Source: CAZTPJ01 sp964614515 (GTDB lineage: Bacteria; Planctomycetota; Phycisphaerae; Phycisphaerales; UBA1924). From it: DNA of 32,822 nt. The translations under genes and the position numbers were made by a program. Below are positions 16,953 to 25,332 of the stretch, piece after piece. The notes under the pieces were generated by a model. That model was given only the letters and a program-made list of their open reading frames with translations. It made no database searches and was not told the origin of the DNA. The stretch spans positions 1 through 32,822 of the forward strand of contig CAZTPJ010000042.1 in NCBI GenBank assembly GCA_964614515.1, read 5' to 3'. Positions within the stretch are counted from its first letter, which is position 1. Each line of letters begins with the position of its first letter.

Positions 16953-19241
16953 TCACGGTTCGTCGATGTGCTGGCCGTTGGTGCTGGCCGTGGCTTTGCC
17001 ATTGGGCGCGGCCACGATGCGAAGGAGCCTTCCGCGATCGGACCGCGGGCGTTTGCGAACGGTGGTGGTTTCATCGCGGACGGAACGCACGGAACTGTAC
17101 GATGCGCTGGTGCTCATGTCTTCGCGGTTGGCGCGATTGAAGATGAGCGAGACGTTATCGCCACGGAGTTTCCGGGCGCGATCGAGGGCCGCGTTGACAA
17201 GTTTGGAACTCGTGCCGCGGGCCGCGATCACAATCACGACATCCGCAAGCCTCGCGAGCAGACTCACCTCAAGACTGCCGAGGATCGGCCCGGTGTCCAC
17301 GATCACGATGTCCGACACCTTGCGCACCTGCGCGAGCAGCGGCTCGATCTGCTCCATGCTCAGTCGCTCGGCCTGATCGTGGTCGTATCGGCCCGCGGGA
17401 AGCACGCGCATCCCGGCGACGTGAGAATCACAGATGAATGCTCCGATATCCGCTTCGCCAAGGGCCTCGGCGAGACCGGGGGACTCGGTCAGGGCGAGTT
17501 CGCGCGTCATGCCCTGTCCGACAAGGTCGCAGTCCACCAGCGTGACGCGATACCCCGCCTGCGCGAACGATGCGCCCAGCGCGATGGTGCAGGCCGTCTT
17601 GCCTTCGCCTTGAATCGCGCTGGTGACCAGATACATCGTGGCATCCTTGCGTCGCGGCGTGCGGATCAGGAGCAGGCTGTTGCGCACATGGTGCAGCGAC
17701 AACGCGATGGCGCTGGCGGTCTCGGGATCGTTGGACTTCGCCTCGGGAATCACGCCGATCAGCGGGAGCATCCGATCGATCGACTCGAGTTCATCCGCGT
17801 AGCGAATCCGCTTCTGCAGCAGCGAGGCCAGCACGAACAAGCCGATGACCGCTCCCGCGCCGCCCATGAACCCGGCCGCGGCCAGCGGACGACGACGATC
17901 CTTGGTTGGATTGAGCGGCGTCGCGGCCAACTGCTGAATGCGCAGGCGTCCCGCGCGAATGACCTCATCCTCCACGCGGATCATGTCCAGGGCCCGGTTC
18001 GTCTCGGCGAGGCGATTCTCGATGTCCCTTTCTCGCTCCTGCAACCCCTTGAGTTCCGGGCGCGCCCGCAACAACGATCGAAGTTCCTCGGCCACGCGGT
18101 CGCGCTGCGCTCGGGTCTGGCGGTAGATGAGAGCCGGGTCCGGACCCATGGGCGAAGTGGCCGTGAGCGTCGCGCCGGGCTGCAGGACGATCGTCCCGCG
18201 AACGTGCGCAGCGCGTTCGTCAATTGAAGTCTCAAGGCTTGTCAGCCGTTGCCGCATGGCGCGAACTTCCCGGTGATTGGCGCCGAGCACGCTCAGGCCA
18301 CCTTCGAGTTCAATCCGCAGCGCGGATTTTCGCGACAGCAACGTCGCGAGCATCTCATCGAACTTGGCGAGCTCCTCGACCGTGAGATCCGCCGGATCCA
18401 CGGACGCGGGCTGCTGCGGAACTTCGGACGACGCCGGATCGGACGGGGCAGTTGGCATGGACGCGGCGGCGACCATGGCCGGCTCGAACAGGGCGGTTTC
18501 GAGTTTCGTGAGTTGATCGGTCTTCGCGGAGATGAGGACTTCGAGGTCTCCGCCGATCTGCTCCGTCAGGCGAACCATCGCTTCTCGCGTCACTCGCAGT
18601 TGGCCGGAGAGTTCGCCTTGAATTTTCCGAAGCTCACGTTCGCGGTCTGTCACAGTCAGACTGTCCTGTTCCGCCTGATACTGCATAAACGCTATGAGGA
18701 CGGCGTTGGCCCCGACCTGGGCAAGTTGCGGGTCAGGGTGCGACACAACCACGCTGATGAGTTCGCTTCCCTTTCCCGAGTTCACGGAAAGCGCATTGGC
18801 CAGGGCAGAAACGCCCACCGGAGGGAGCGGCCACGCGGAGGCCCGCATTTCGGGCTGGCTCAGAGCGAGATCAATCACGCGGCGCGACTTGGCCAGTTCC
18901 GCCTGAGCCTTAACATAGGCGTCGAACATCGGTATCGCTGTGTTTTCCGGCGTTTCATAGAGAATCCGCTGCTGCCGCGGGAAGGCGCGAATCCAGCCCT
19001 GGCTCTCGTACATGGGTTTCGTCGCGATCCACCCGGCGTACGAACCGGCGCACCCGACGATCACAGCGAGCACCACCGCGACGACATACCGCCCACGCAG
19101 CGCGCGATGGGCGATCAGCAGCGGATTCGGCGGCTGCGGCGGACCGGCGCTAACCGGTTCAGCGAGGTAAGCGCCCGTCGGCCCCACCGGCACCAGGTCC
19201 GATCCTGGCTGCGGGTTGTCGGGCCTACTTCCGTTCGCCAT
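16953..19241 (-). CDS. Wzz-type chain-length protein fused to a BY-kinase/ParA-like ATPase domain
   Basis: The 762-residue protein has a Pro-rich N-terminus, a first membrane helix (about 52-72), a long periplasmic coiled-coil-rich part (110-440), the Pro-rich motif TPLNPTKDRRRP before a second helix (about 453-475), and a cytoplasmic ATPase domain. That domain has Walker A QGEGKTA (544-550), Walker A' VDCD (569-572) and Walker B IVIVDTGP (645-652). BY-kinases of this layout control polymerisation and export of capsule or EPS through autophosphorylation cycles. The usual C-terminal tyrosine cluster is missing: the tail is Ser/Thr/Arg-rich with a single Tyr (SASYSS). The gene overlaps the end of epsI by 17 bases. 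Confidence 0.88.
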   Translation of the reverse strand: MANGSRPDNPQPGSDLVPVGPTGAYLAEPVSAGPPQPPNPLLIAHRALRGRYVVAVVLAVIVGCAGSYAGWIATKPMYESQGWIRAFPRQQRILYETPENTAIPMFDAYVKAQAELAKSRRVIDLALSQPEMRASAWPLPPVGVSALANALSVNSGKGSELISVVVSHPDPQLAQVGANAVLIAFMQYQAEQDSLTVTDRERELRKIQGELSGQLRVTREAMVRLTEQIGGDLEVLISAKTDQLTKLETALFEPAMVAAASMPTAPSDPASSEVPQQPASVDPADLTVEELAKFDEMLATLLSRKSALRIELEGGLSVLGANHREVRAMRQRLTSLETSIDERAAHVRGTIVLQPGATLTATSPMGPDPALIYRQTRAQRDRVAEELRSLLRARPELKGLQERERDIENRLAETNRALDMIRVEDEVIRAGRLRIQQLAATPLNPTKDRRRPLAAAGFMGGAGAVIGLFVLASLLQKRIRYADELESIDRMLPLIGVIPEAKSNDPETASAIALSLHHVRNSLLLIRTPRRKDATMYLVTSAIQGEGKTACTIALGASFAQAGYRVTLVDCDLVGQGMTRELALTESPGLAEALGEADIGAFICDSHVAGMRVLPAGRYDHDQAERLSMEQIEPLLAQVRKVSDIVIVDTGPILGSLEVSLLARLADVVIVIAARGTSSKLVNAALDRARKLRGDNVSLIFNRANREDMSTSASYSSVRSVRDETTTVRKRPRSDRGRLLRIVAAPNGKATASTNGQHIDEP

Positions 19242-19914
19242 GGATCACCTCTCGAATCGCCGGCTCGATGGCGGGCGAAACCTCCTGCATCAGTCGAGTC
19301 ATCTCTTCCGGCGTCACCGTGCCGTGAACGATCAGTTGCACCTGCGCAGCGCCGAGCCACGACTGCGATGATGCCAGGGATGCCCGGTTCACAGCCGACA
19401 TATCGGCCGCGAGAGCCTCCCCCTGAGAAGGAACCGCGAAGAAGTTCAGGATTGTCATTTCCAGGGTCCGGCCCTGGCGCAACGCATCAAGTTGATAGAC
19501 CTTGCAGGGTACGCGCGACTGTCCGAGAACAAAGTCCGTTTGTTCCGACCGGAGAATATTCCAGCCATGGGCCGGATAACACACCGGCGGGTAGTGTCCC
19601 TGCATGTCGCGGGCGTCGCTGCAGTGGACGAAGAGCAGGCTGAAGTTTGGCGAACCATCCTGCGAAACGTATCGACGCTGGAGCAGTTTGTTCGGCCGGA
19701 GCATCCGGATGGCCGGCGCCTGGGCTTCGGCATCCGCGCCGACCCACGCGCCGATTCGATACGGGATGAGCGAGATCGCACTGGAGACCCGCTCGAAGTA
19801 CTCCTCGTACTGCGCCTCGTCGCGCGTGCGCTGCGTGCCGAACATGAGCAGTCCGCCCAGCGCGACGACGGCCGCGGCGAACGAAACCGCGGTGCGTTTG
19901 TCAATGGTCATCAT
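19225..19914 (-). CDS. epsI: EpsI family protein, exosortase partner
   Basis: The start is ATG 19914, preceded by GGGAGGAGG and just two bases past the exosortase stop; the frame is open further upstream but that part lies inside the exosortase gene. The 229-residue protein has an N-terminal membrane anchor (about 10-26) and the conserved EpsI-type segment HCSDARDMQGHYPPVCYP then AHGW, followed by a beta-rich domain. EpsI/DUF3485 proteins are encoded next to exosortases, or fused to them, and are needed for EPS production (methanolan system). Their biochemical role is not established. It is separate from the exosortase here, as in many planctomycetes and proteobacteria. Next gene downstream is the BY-kinase, with overlap. 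Confidence 0.85.
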   Translation of the reverse strand: MMTIDKRTAVSFAAAVVALGGLLMFGTQRTRDEAQYEEYFERVSSAISLIPYRIGAWVGADAEAQAPAIRMLRPNKLLQRRYVSQDGSPNFSLLFVHCSDARDMQGHYPPVCYPAHGWNILRSEQTDFVLGQSRVPCKVYQLDALRQGRTLEMTILNFFAVPSQGEALAADMSAVNRASLASSQSWLGAAQVQLIVHGTVTPEEMTRLMQEVSPAIEPAIREVIHGERK

Positions 19915-19916
19915 GG

Positions 19917-20780
19917 TCAGGCCTCCTCCCGAATACGACACGGCGCGATGGGGAGTTCGAGATACCGCATGAGCGCCAGCACGAGCCACATGATGCCGAT
20001 GGCGAGGAACAGCACGACCCAGCCCGCGACATCATGGAAGGCGCTGGCGAAGTCCGCGGAGGTCTGGCCGTAGAGAATCGTCGTCGGCACAAGGCGCAGC
20101 ACGTTGACGAGAATGGCGACGATGGGGCTGATGCCGAGCAGGACGATTCTGGCCCAGGTGCGCATGGGGAATGAGAACACGAAGGCGTAGGCGATCAGGG
20201 CCATGGCCGCGACCATGCGCATCCCATTGCACGCCTCGGCGATGGCGACTTCCACTTCATTGATGAGCAGGACGTTGCCGCGCTGCTCGACGGGCACGGC
20301 GAAGAGTTGGAGAATGAAGTGCGTGGTCTCCGCGCTGGCTTGCTGCATGGGGATGGCGATGTGATGCCTGATCCGGCCGGGCACGGGCACAAGGAACAAG
20401 ACCGCGAGCCACGCCGCGCGGAATCGAAAGAAGATGTCAAACCCCGTGATCGCCAGAACCGCCCCAAGCACCACCAGCAACGCCCCGAAGTCACGGAACA
20501 GGTTGATCGCGTGCTCATTCCCCAGCGCCATCAGGCCCCAACCGGCCGCGATCACCACGGCTCCAAAGGGCGTCGGCCGTGGACGACAGTATCGAACACG
20601 CTCTCGCCGCAGCCATGCGAGCCACCCCACCACCAGCGGCGTCAACAAGATATAGGAACTTTCCTCGCTTCTAATGGCCAGACCAACGATGTCCATCCAG
20701 ACATCCCGCGTCGCGTAGATCGCGATGGCCACAAGCACGGCCACCATCATTCCATCCAGGAATCGCCAGGAGCGCCTCAT
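19917..20780 (-). CDS. Exosortase (transpeptidase/protease of the PEP-CTERM-type sorting system)
   Basis: The 287-residue integral membrane protein has about seven to eight hydrophobic helices and the conserved catalytic triad of the exosortase/archaeosortase family: Cys184 in AEACNGMR, Arg229 in NVLRLVP and His249 in FHDVAGW. It cleaves C-terminal sorting tails of exported proteins in the cytoplasmic membrane and is thought to attach them to a surface molecule. Two candidate substrates lie about 9-12 kb downstream at 8477-9142 and 9948-10739. The gene sits inside the EPS operon: ATGA overlap with the nucleotidyltransferase-like gene before it and a two-base gap to epsI after it. The subfamily (XrtA or another) cannot be fixed by eye. 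Confidence 0.93.
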   Translation of the reverse strand: MRRSWRFLDGMMVAVLVAIAIYATRDVWMDIVGLAIRSEESSYILLTPLVVGWLAWLRRERVRYCRPRPTPFGAVVIAAGWGLMALGNEHAINLFRDFGALLVVLGAVLAITGFDIFFRFRAAWLAVLFLVPVPGRIRHHIAIPMQQASAETTHFILQLFAVPVEQRGNVLLINEVEVAIAEACNGMRMVAAMALIAYAFVFSFPMRTWARIVLLGISPIVAILVNVLRLVPTTILYGQTSADFASAFHDVAGWVVLFLAIGIMWLVLALMRYLELPIAPCRIREEA

Positions 20781-21673
20781 GCCGTTCTCCGTCTCACCGG
20801 CGCCAGCCGGATTGGATCTTCCACCTGCACAACGCCCCCACCGTGTGCCACCGCATCGACAATCTCCGTTCCCGCGCCGACGGCCGCGCCGGGCAACACA
20901 ATCGACCGAGCCACGATCGCATCTTCGCCGATGGTGGCGTCATGCATGACCACCGAATCGATCAATGTGGCGGTGGCGTGAACATGAGCCCCTGGTTCGA
21001 TGATGTTCCAATCCTCTCCACCGTTCGATGCCGCCTTCGCCACATGCACGAAACTCTCGAGACTCCATAGCGCCAGCGATCCCGGCGGGTCGAGGGTCCA
21101 GACCCGGACGATACGCTCGTCCTTCAGCAGTTTGTCGATCAACTGTTCCTTCAGATCCAGGAAGCCGTTGCGCGGAACCAGGTCGAGGGCTGCACGACGG
21201 ATCATATAAGCCCCGGCCGGGGACCGATCAGCCGATTGCGCGAGCGTAATGTCCGCCCCGCTCGCCACATGGTCCGTGACCATGCCCGCCAGCGACGAGC
21301 CAAACCACCGATTGCCTTCGAGCACGAGCAGACTGTCGGTCGAAGCGACTGACTCGCACAAGTCCAGGAGTGTTCCGGCCGGACCCCGCCACCGCCGCGA
21401 CTCGGGCATGATGGTCACATCAAGGCCCAACGTGTCCTTCGGCTTTGCCGGTGCCGGCACGGAATGGCCGTAGACGACTTTCACGAGCGGTGGCCGTTCG
21501 CCGGGCGCTGCCTCGGTGATTCTCCGCAGCATGTGGTCCAGGACCGTGACCCCGCGCTCAATCGCCAGCGACAACACGGAACACGGGCACATCCGCTGCA
21601 GCGGCGATGGCTGCAGGCCACCCGTGAGGATGATGCACTCCGCGACGCGGCCTGATCGCACGCCATCGGTCAT
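20777..21673 (-). CDS. Degenerate sugar nucleotidyltransferase with C-terminal left-handed beta-helix
   Basis: The 298-residue protein aligns by eye with NTP-transferase enzymes: IILTGGLQPSPL (14-25) at the place of the glycine-rich loop, RGPAGTLLDLCESV (96-109), LLVLEGNRWF (114-123), and PRNGFLDLKEQLIDKLL (167-183). The C-terminal part (about 224-280) has hexapeptide-like repeats (IEPGAHVHATATLIDSVVM, then IGEDAIVARSIVLPG). The loop lacks the G-x-G-T-R signature and the catalytic Arg, so normal nucleotidyl transfer to a sugar phosphate is doubtful. It may be a regulatory or structural relative. ATGA overlaps join it to the GT4 gene before and the exosortase gene after it, which ties it to EPS synthesis. 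Confidence 0.8.
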   Translation of the reverse strand: MTDGVRSGRVAECIILTGGLQPSPLQRMCPCSVLSLAIERGVTVLDHMLRRITEAAPGERPPLVKVVYGHSVPAPAKPKDTLGLDVTIMPESRRWRGPAGTLLDLCESVASTDSLLVLEGNRWFGSSLAGMVTDHVASGADITLAQSADRSPAGAYMIRRAALDLVPRNGFLDLKEQLIDKLLKDERIVRVWTLDPPGSLALWSLESFVHVAKAASNGGEDWNIIEPGAHVHATATLIDSVVMHDATIGEDAIVARSIVLPGAAVGAGTEIVDAVAHGGGVVQVEDPIRLAPVRRRTA

Positions 21674-22905
21674 GCACCCACCATCACTCGCGGTTCACCC
21701 CGGCGACGCTCGCCCGCGCTGCGCAGGATCTCCAGCACGCGCTGGGCGTGGGCGGTCCATGTCGCGTGTCGCACGCGATCGCGTCCGGGTTGGGGATCGA
21801 ACGGCCGAGACAACGCTTCGCCGATGGCCGTGGCGAAAGACTCCGCATCACCTGCGACTTGCACGAAGCCCTCATACTGCCGAAGTTCATGAAAATCCGT
21901 GGACACGATCGGCCGTCCCACGGCCAGATACTCTTTCAACTTCACCGGATTGCACGCCTGAATCCAGGGCGAAGAGTTCCACGGCATGATGAGCACATCA
22001 CACGCTGCCATGTAGCGAGCGACGGATTCATACGGCCGTTGCCCGAGCAAACGCACGTTCGGGAGCGGACACCAGCCCTCGGGCAGCGAACACGCCCCCA
22101 CCAACACGAACGTCACGTCGGGAAGCCGACGCGCGACATCCACAAACAGCGGCGGATCAAACGTATGCGAGTCAATCCCGCCGACAAATCCCACGCGCGG
22201 ACGCGGCAGCGCCGCCACATCATCCGGCGGCGAATCCCGTCCGAGGCCCGCCGCTTCAAACTGGGCGTAATCCACGCCATGATCGACAAACTCGGCCCGC
22301 CGGCATTCGCCAGCCTCTTCATCCATGAGCAGGTGCGAGCAGTACAGCGTCACTTCGGCCCGGTCTTTGAGCATTCGGTCGAACTTCGCGATGCGCACGG
22401 GATCCACGCCGTGAAACGCCTCGAAGCGATCCGTGCGCTGATACACCACGGCGGCCGGCTTGAGATCATCGACGACCTCCGCCGCGGGCGGACACGCGAC
22501 CCACACGAGCGGTCGAGATATGCCGAGCCGCCTGGCCGTGGAACGAACCTGTGAGATGAGCAGGCGTCGAGACACGGCCGCGGCGCGCTGGCCGGGGATC
22601 GAAAACGGACTGAACACGGTGAAGTTTTCTCGAACCCGCACAGCGCCCTGCCGCATGCTCTTGATTTTCCGCCGGACTCGCTTGATGAACATCGCGCCTT
22701 CGCCAACTTTCGGGAAGCGCATGCCGATGGAGTTGATATACAGCACGGGCATGTGGGCCGCGAACTCACGCATCATCTGAAGGTCGTAGTGCCCGCGGTT
22801 GTGATACCACCAGTCCACGCCGCCAAAGCAGATAACACCGTCAAACGGCAGTGGCGCTGCCGTTGCGGCGGGGGGAGCATCAGATTGCGCGAATGCCACG
22901 GTCAC
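21670..22905 (-). CDS. GT4-family glycosyltransferase of exopolysaccharide synthesis
   Basis: The 411-residue protein has a GT-B fold layout. The N-terminal half contains VICFGGVDWWYHNRGHYD and LVWVACPPAAEVV; the C-terminal half contains RPRVGFVGGID, NVRLLGQRPYESVARYMAACDVLIMPW and the nucleotide-sugar binding segment NPVKLKEYLAVGRPIVSTD, with the family Glu in KLKEYLA. It probably adds a sugar from an NDP donor to the lipid-linked repeat unit in the cytoplasm. It starts with GTG overlapping the stop of the wbpA-like gene (GTGA), and its own stop overlaps the next start (ATGA). Donor and acceptor are unknown. Confidence 0.87.
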   Translation of the reverse strand: MTVAFAQSDAPPAATAAPLPFDGVICFGGVDWWYHNRGHYDLQMMREFAAHMPVLYINSIGMRFPKVGEGAMFIKRVRRKIKSMRQGAVRVRENFTVFSPFSIPGQRAAAVSRRLLISQVRSTARRLGISRPLVWVACPPAAEVVDDLKPAAVVYQRTDRFEAFHGVDPVRIAKFDRMLKDRAEVTLYCSHLLMDEEAGECRRAEFVDHGVDYAQFEAAGLGRDSPPDDVAALPRPRVGFVGGIDSHTFDPPLFVDVARRLPDVTFVLVGACSLPEGWCPLPNVRLLGQRPYESVARYMAACDVLIMPWNSSPWIQACNPVKLKEYLAVGRPIVSTDFHELRQYEGFVQVAGDAESFATAIGEALSRPFDPQPGRDRVRHATWTAHAQRVLEILRSAGERRRGEPRVMVGA

Positions 22906-24272
22906 GCCTTGACGAGTCGATTGCCCATGCGTGCGGCATGGTTCTTCATCGCGTTGCGTGTATCGACCACGAGTTTCGCGTGTTCCGCGATGGCTGCGTA
23001 GTCGAAGGCCGAGTGATTCGTCGAGATCAGCACGGCGTCGAAGGATGCGATGTTCTTCGGTGTCATCTCGACGCTGGTCATCGCCAGGTCGTGCTTTCGC
23101 ACCGGAACGGTCTTCGGCACGAACGGATCGCTGTATGAGACTTCGGCCCCGCGCTCGCGTAGCAGCGAGATCAACTCGAACGAGGGCGACTCGCGCGTGT
23201 CGTCGATGTCCGGCTTATAAGCCAGGCCGAGCACAAGAATCTTCGCGCCCTTGACGGCCTTGCCGCGTTCGTTGAAGGCCGTGGTCAGCCGATCGATCAC
23301 ATAGTGCGGCATTCGCGTGTTGATTTCACCCGCGAGTTCGATGAATCGCGTGGGGTGGCCCACTTCCTTCGCCTTCCACGTCAGATAGAACGGGTCGATG
23401 GGAATGCAGTGTCCGCCGAGTCCCGGCCCGGGATAGAACGGCATGAACCCGAACGGCTTGGTCGATGATGCCTCAATCACTTCCCACACGTCGATGCCCA
23501 TCGCATCGAGCACGATCTTCATTTCATTGACCAGCGCGATGTTCACGCAGCGGAAGATGTTTTCGAGGAGTTTCGCGGCCTCGGCCACCTCCGCGGACCG
23601 AACGGGCACGACGTTCTCAACGCCATAGCGATACAACGCGCATGCCAGTTCCGTCGATCGATCATCGAGGCCGCCGACGAGTTTGGGAATGGTGCGCGTC
23701 GTGTGACTCTTGCGCCCCGGATCCTCGCGCTCCGGCGAAAACGCGACGAAGAAGTCGCGTCCGACCGTCAGCCGCTCCGCCGGCGTGCCCATCGCGCCGC
23801 GCTGGATGCCTTCCAGGAACTCCTCGCGCGTGGTTCCCGGGTATGTCGTGGACTCAAGGATGATGAGTTGCCCGGCCCGCAATGTACACCCGATCTGCTC
23901 ACCGCATGAGACGACATATGACAAGTCAGGCTCGTGATGTCGGCCCAGCGGCGTCGGCAGACAGACGATCAGGACATCCGGCTCCGCGAGGCGCGCGAAG
24001 TCCGTCGTGGCCGTGAATTTCGCGCTCGTGCCCAGTTCGCGAGCCATGTCATCACCAAAGTGCTTGAGATAGTTTGTGCCCTTCGCGAGGGAGTCGATCT
24101 TGCTCTGATCGATATCAAACCCCATCACGCGAAGCCCGCCCGAGTGCAGCGCGTGCGCCAAAGGCAGGCCGACATACCCCAGCCCAATGATCCCCGCCAC
24201 GGCCGTGCCGGAGTGCAGCTTGGTCCGCAGGAGATCGGCCGGGCTTGACGATGTTGACGCTGCTGAACTCAT
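22902..24272 (-). CDS. wbpA: UDP-N-acetyl-D-glucosamine 6-dehydrogenase (WbpA-type nucleotide-sugar dehydrogenase)
   Basis: The 456-residue protein has the N-terminal NAD-binding motif GLGYVG (30-35), the segment ILESTTYPGTT (138-148), FSPEREDPG (178-186), LLENIFRCVNIALVNE (235-250) and PGPGLGGHCIPIDPFYLTW, with catalytic Cys289. The match to Pseudomonas WbpA, recalled from memory, is very close across the whole length, so oxidation of UDP-GlcNAc to UDP-GlcNAc-uronic acid is the most likely reaction; UDP-glucose dehydrogenase is less likely. The product would bring a negatively charged sugar into the polymer. A Ser/Ala-rich stretch of about 20 residues precedes the domain. ATGA and GTGA overlaps link it to its neighbours in the operon. 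Confidence 0.9.
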   Translation of the reverse strand: MSSAASTSSSPADLLRTKLHSGTAVAGIIGLGYVGLPLAHALHSGGLRVMGFDIDQSKIDSLAKGTNYLKHFGDDMARELGTSAKFTATTDFARLAEPDVLIVCLPTPLGRHHEPDLSYVVSCGEQIGCTLRAGQLIILESTTYPGTTREEFLEGIQRGAMGTPAERLTVGRDFFVAFSPEREDPGRKSHTTRTIPKLVGGLDDRSTELACALYRYGVENVVPVRSAEVAEAAKLLENIFRCVNIALVNEMKIVLDAMGIDVWEVIEASSTKPFGFMPFYPGPGLGGHCIPIDPFYLTWKAKEVGHPTRFIELAGEINTRMPHYVIDRLTTAFNERGKAVKGAKILVLGLAYKPDIDDTRESPSFELISLLRERGAEVSYSDPFVPKTVPVRKHDLAMTSVEMTPKNIASFDAVLISTNHSAFDYAAIAEHAKLVVDTRNAMKNHAARMGNRLVKA

Positions 24273-24838
24273 GATCTGATTCCATTCACAGGCGAGACTG
24301 CGCCATGATCCTCGCGATGGCGCTGCGCGATGTGTGTTTGTGGCCGTGTCGAAGCCGTGTTCGGCGCATTGATGAACTCACCCACCGCCCGAATCAAACG
24401 ATCGGATGCCCACGGGCTGATTCGTCCCGTGGCCGAGAGTTGATCAAGCGCGTCGAGCCTTGACGGCAGTTCGCTTTCGTCCATCGCAACGGCGACCTTG
24501 CCCAGGCTCATGAATCGCTGGGCGGTGGCTACCTGGTGATCGTTACGCGTTTCTCGCAGTTCGCCGCGGCGGGGCATTACGAGAATCGGCTTCCCAGCCT
24601 CCAACGCGGTCAGAATCGAACCCATGCCCGCGTGTGCCACAAGCACGCGAGATTGCTCGACGCGCTTGCGAAACTCCGCCGGCTCGAGAAACGCCGTCCA
24701 CTCGATGTGCTTCGGCCGATAGTCCGTGTCGCTGATCTGTGCGAAGACGTCGGCGCGCCCGCGTGCCACGGCCCATTCATCGACCGCGCGAACCATTCTG
24801 TCAAACGGCATCTGCGCGCCGACTGTCACGAATATCAC
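24269..24838 (-). CDS. Alg13/PssE-like catalytic subunit of a two-part glycosyltransferase
   Basis: The GTG at 24838 is chosen because it overlaps the stop of the Alg14-like gene as GTGA and the protein then starts with the family's usual VIFVTVGAQMPFDRM. The open frame reaches further upstream, but only into the neighbour's coding region. The 189-residue product has the GT28 C-terminal signature LVAHAGMGSILTALEAGKP (about 66-84), which binds the UDP-sugar. Such proteins work as heterodimers with an Alg14-like membrane subunit, here the gene directly upstream. Together they add a second sugar to the polyprenyl-diphosphate-linked first sugar. About 30 residues at the C-terminus are His/Arg/Thr-rich and not conserved. 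The stop overlaps the wbpA-like start (ATGA). Confidence 0.86.
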   Translation of the reverse strand: MIFVTVGAQMPFDRMVRAVDEWAVARGRADVFAQISDTDYRPKHIEWTAFLEPAEFRKRVEQSRVLVAHAGMGSILTALEAGKPILVMPRRGELRETRNDHQVATAQRFMSLGKVAVAMDESELPSRLDALDQLSATGRISPWASDRLIRAVGEFINAPNTASTRPQTHIAQRHREDHGAVSPVNGIRS

Positions 24839-25332
24839 AGCACGGCCCCTTCGAACCGTGGCCCGCGCTGCGAAGTGCCCTTGCCCCCGGCGACATCGCA
24901 CGAACCTTCAAGATGTTCCCACTGCGTCAGCCACAAGTCCGCGAACTTCGCGACAATCCGTCCCGTCATTGATATTTCTTCAACGTTAGCGATGCTGTCG
25001 ATCCAGATCGCCCTCGCTCCCAACAGTCGGCCAAAGCGAATCGCGAAGTACCCGGGCGCAGCGCCTGTTGAGATGATGACATGCGGCCGTACGCGAATCA
25101 CAATCCACACCAACTGCAGCGCCATCTTCACGAGCCCAACCTTGTCCCACCGCGTTGCATCCTTGACGACGTACAGCGGCGCATCACCCACATCCGCCCG
25201 ATACGATCCGCGCACCGTCACATACGTCACCCGATGCCCCTGAAACGCCGGCCGCAGCCGAAGCAGTTGCACCCAGTGCCCCCCCCCGGATGCGACGGCC
25301 AGGATGCGGCGGGGCTTCTCAATCACGGACAT
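24835..25332 (-). CDS. Alg14/PssD-like membrane-associated subunit of a two-part glycosyltransferase
   Basis: The 165-residue protein has the family N-terminus ILAVASGGGHWVQLLRL (10-26), a hydrophobic segment VKMALQLVWIVIRVRP in the middle, and the acceptor-binding segment IISTGAAPGYFAIRFGRLLG. Length and layout fit Alg14/PssD, which recruits the catalytic Alg13/PssE subunit to the membrane. The partner gene follows with a GTGA overlap. Its own ATG lies 14 bases inside the end of the deacetylase gene. Three glycines of the SGGGHW loop are coded by nine consecutive G bases. Confidence 0.87.
   Translation of the reverse strand: MSVIEKPRRILAVASGGGHWVQLLRLRPAFQGHRVTYVTVRGSYRADVGDAPLYVVKDATRWDKVGLVKMALQLVWIVIRVRPHVIISTGAAPGYFAIRFGRLLGARAIWIDSIANVEEISMTGRIVAKFADLWLTQWEHLEGSCDVAGGKGTSQRGPRFEGAVL
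25279..25287. repeat. Homopolymer run of nine C (nine G in the coding strand)
   Basis: The run codes for the three glycines of the SGGGHW loop near the start of the Alg14-like protein. Slippage here would truncate the protein after about 20 residues and could uncouple the downstream Alg13-like gene. Confidence 0.9.

Noticed and set aside
16893..19643. Two long plus-strand open frames (about 440-460 codons) opposite the BY-kinase gene
   Set aside because: They mirror the codons of the Wzz/BY-kinase protein, have no recognisable domain and no ribosome site; the minus-strand gene has all expected motifs.
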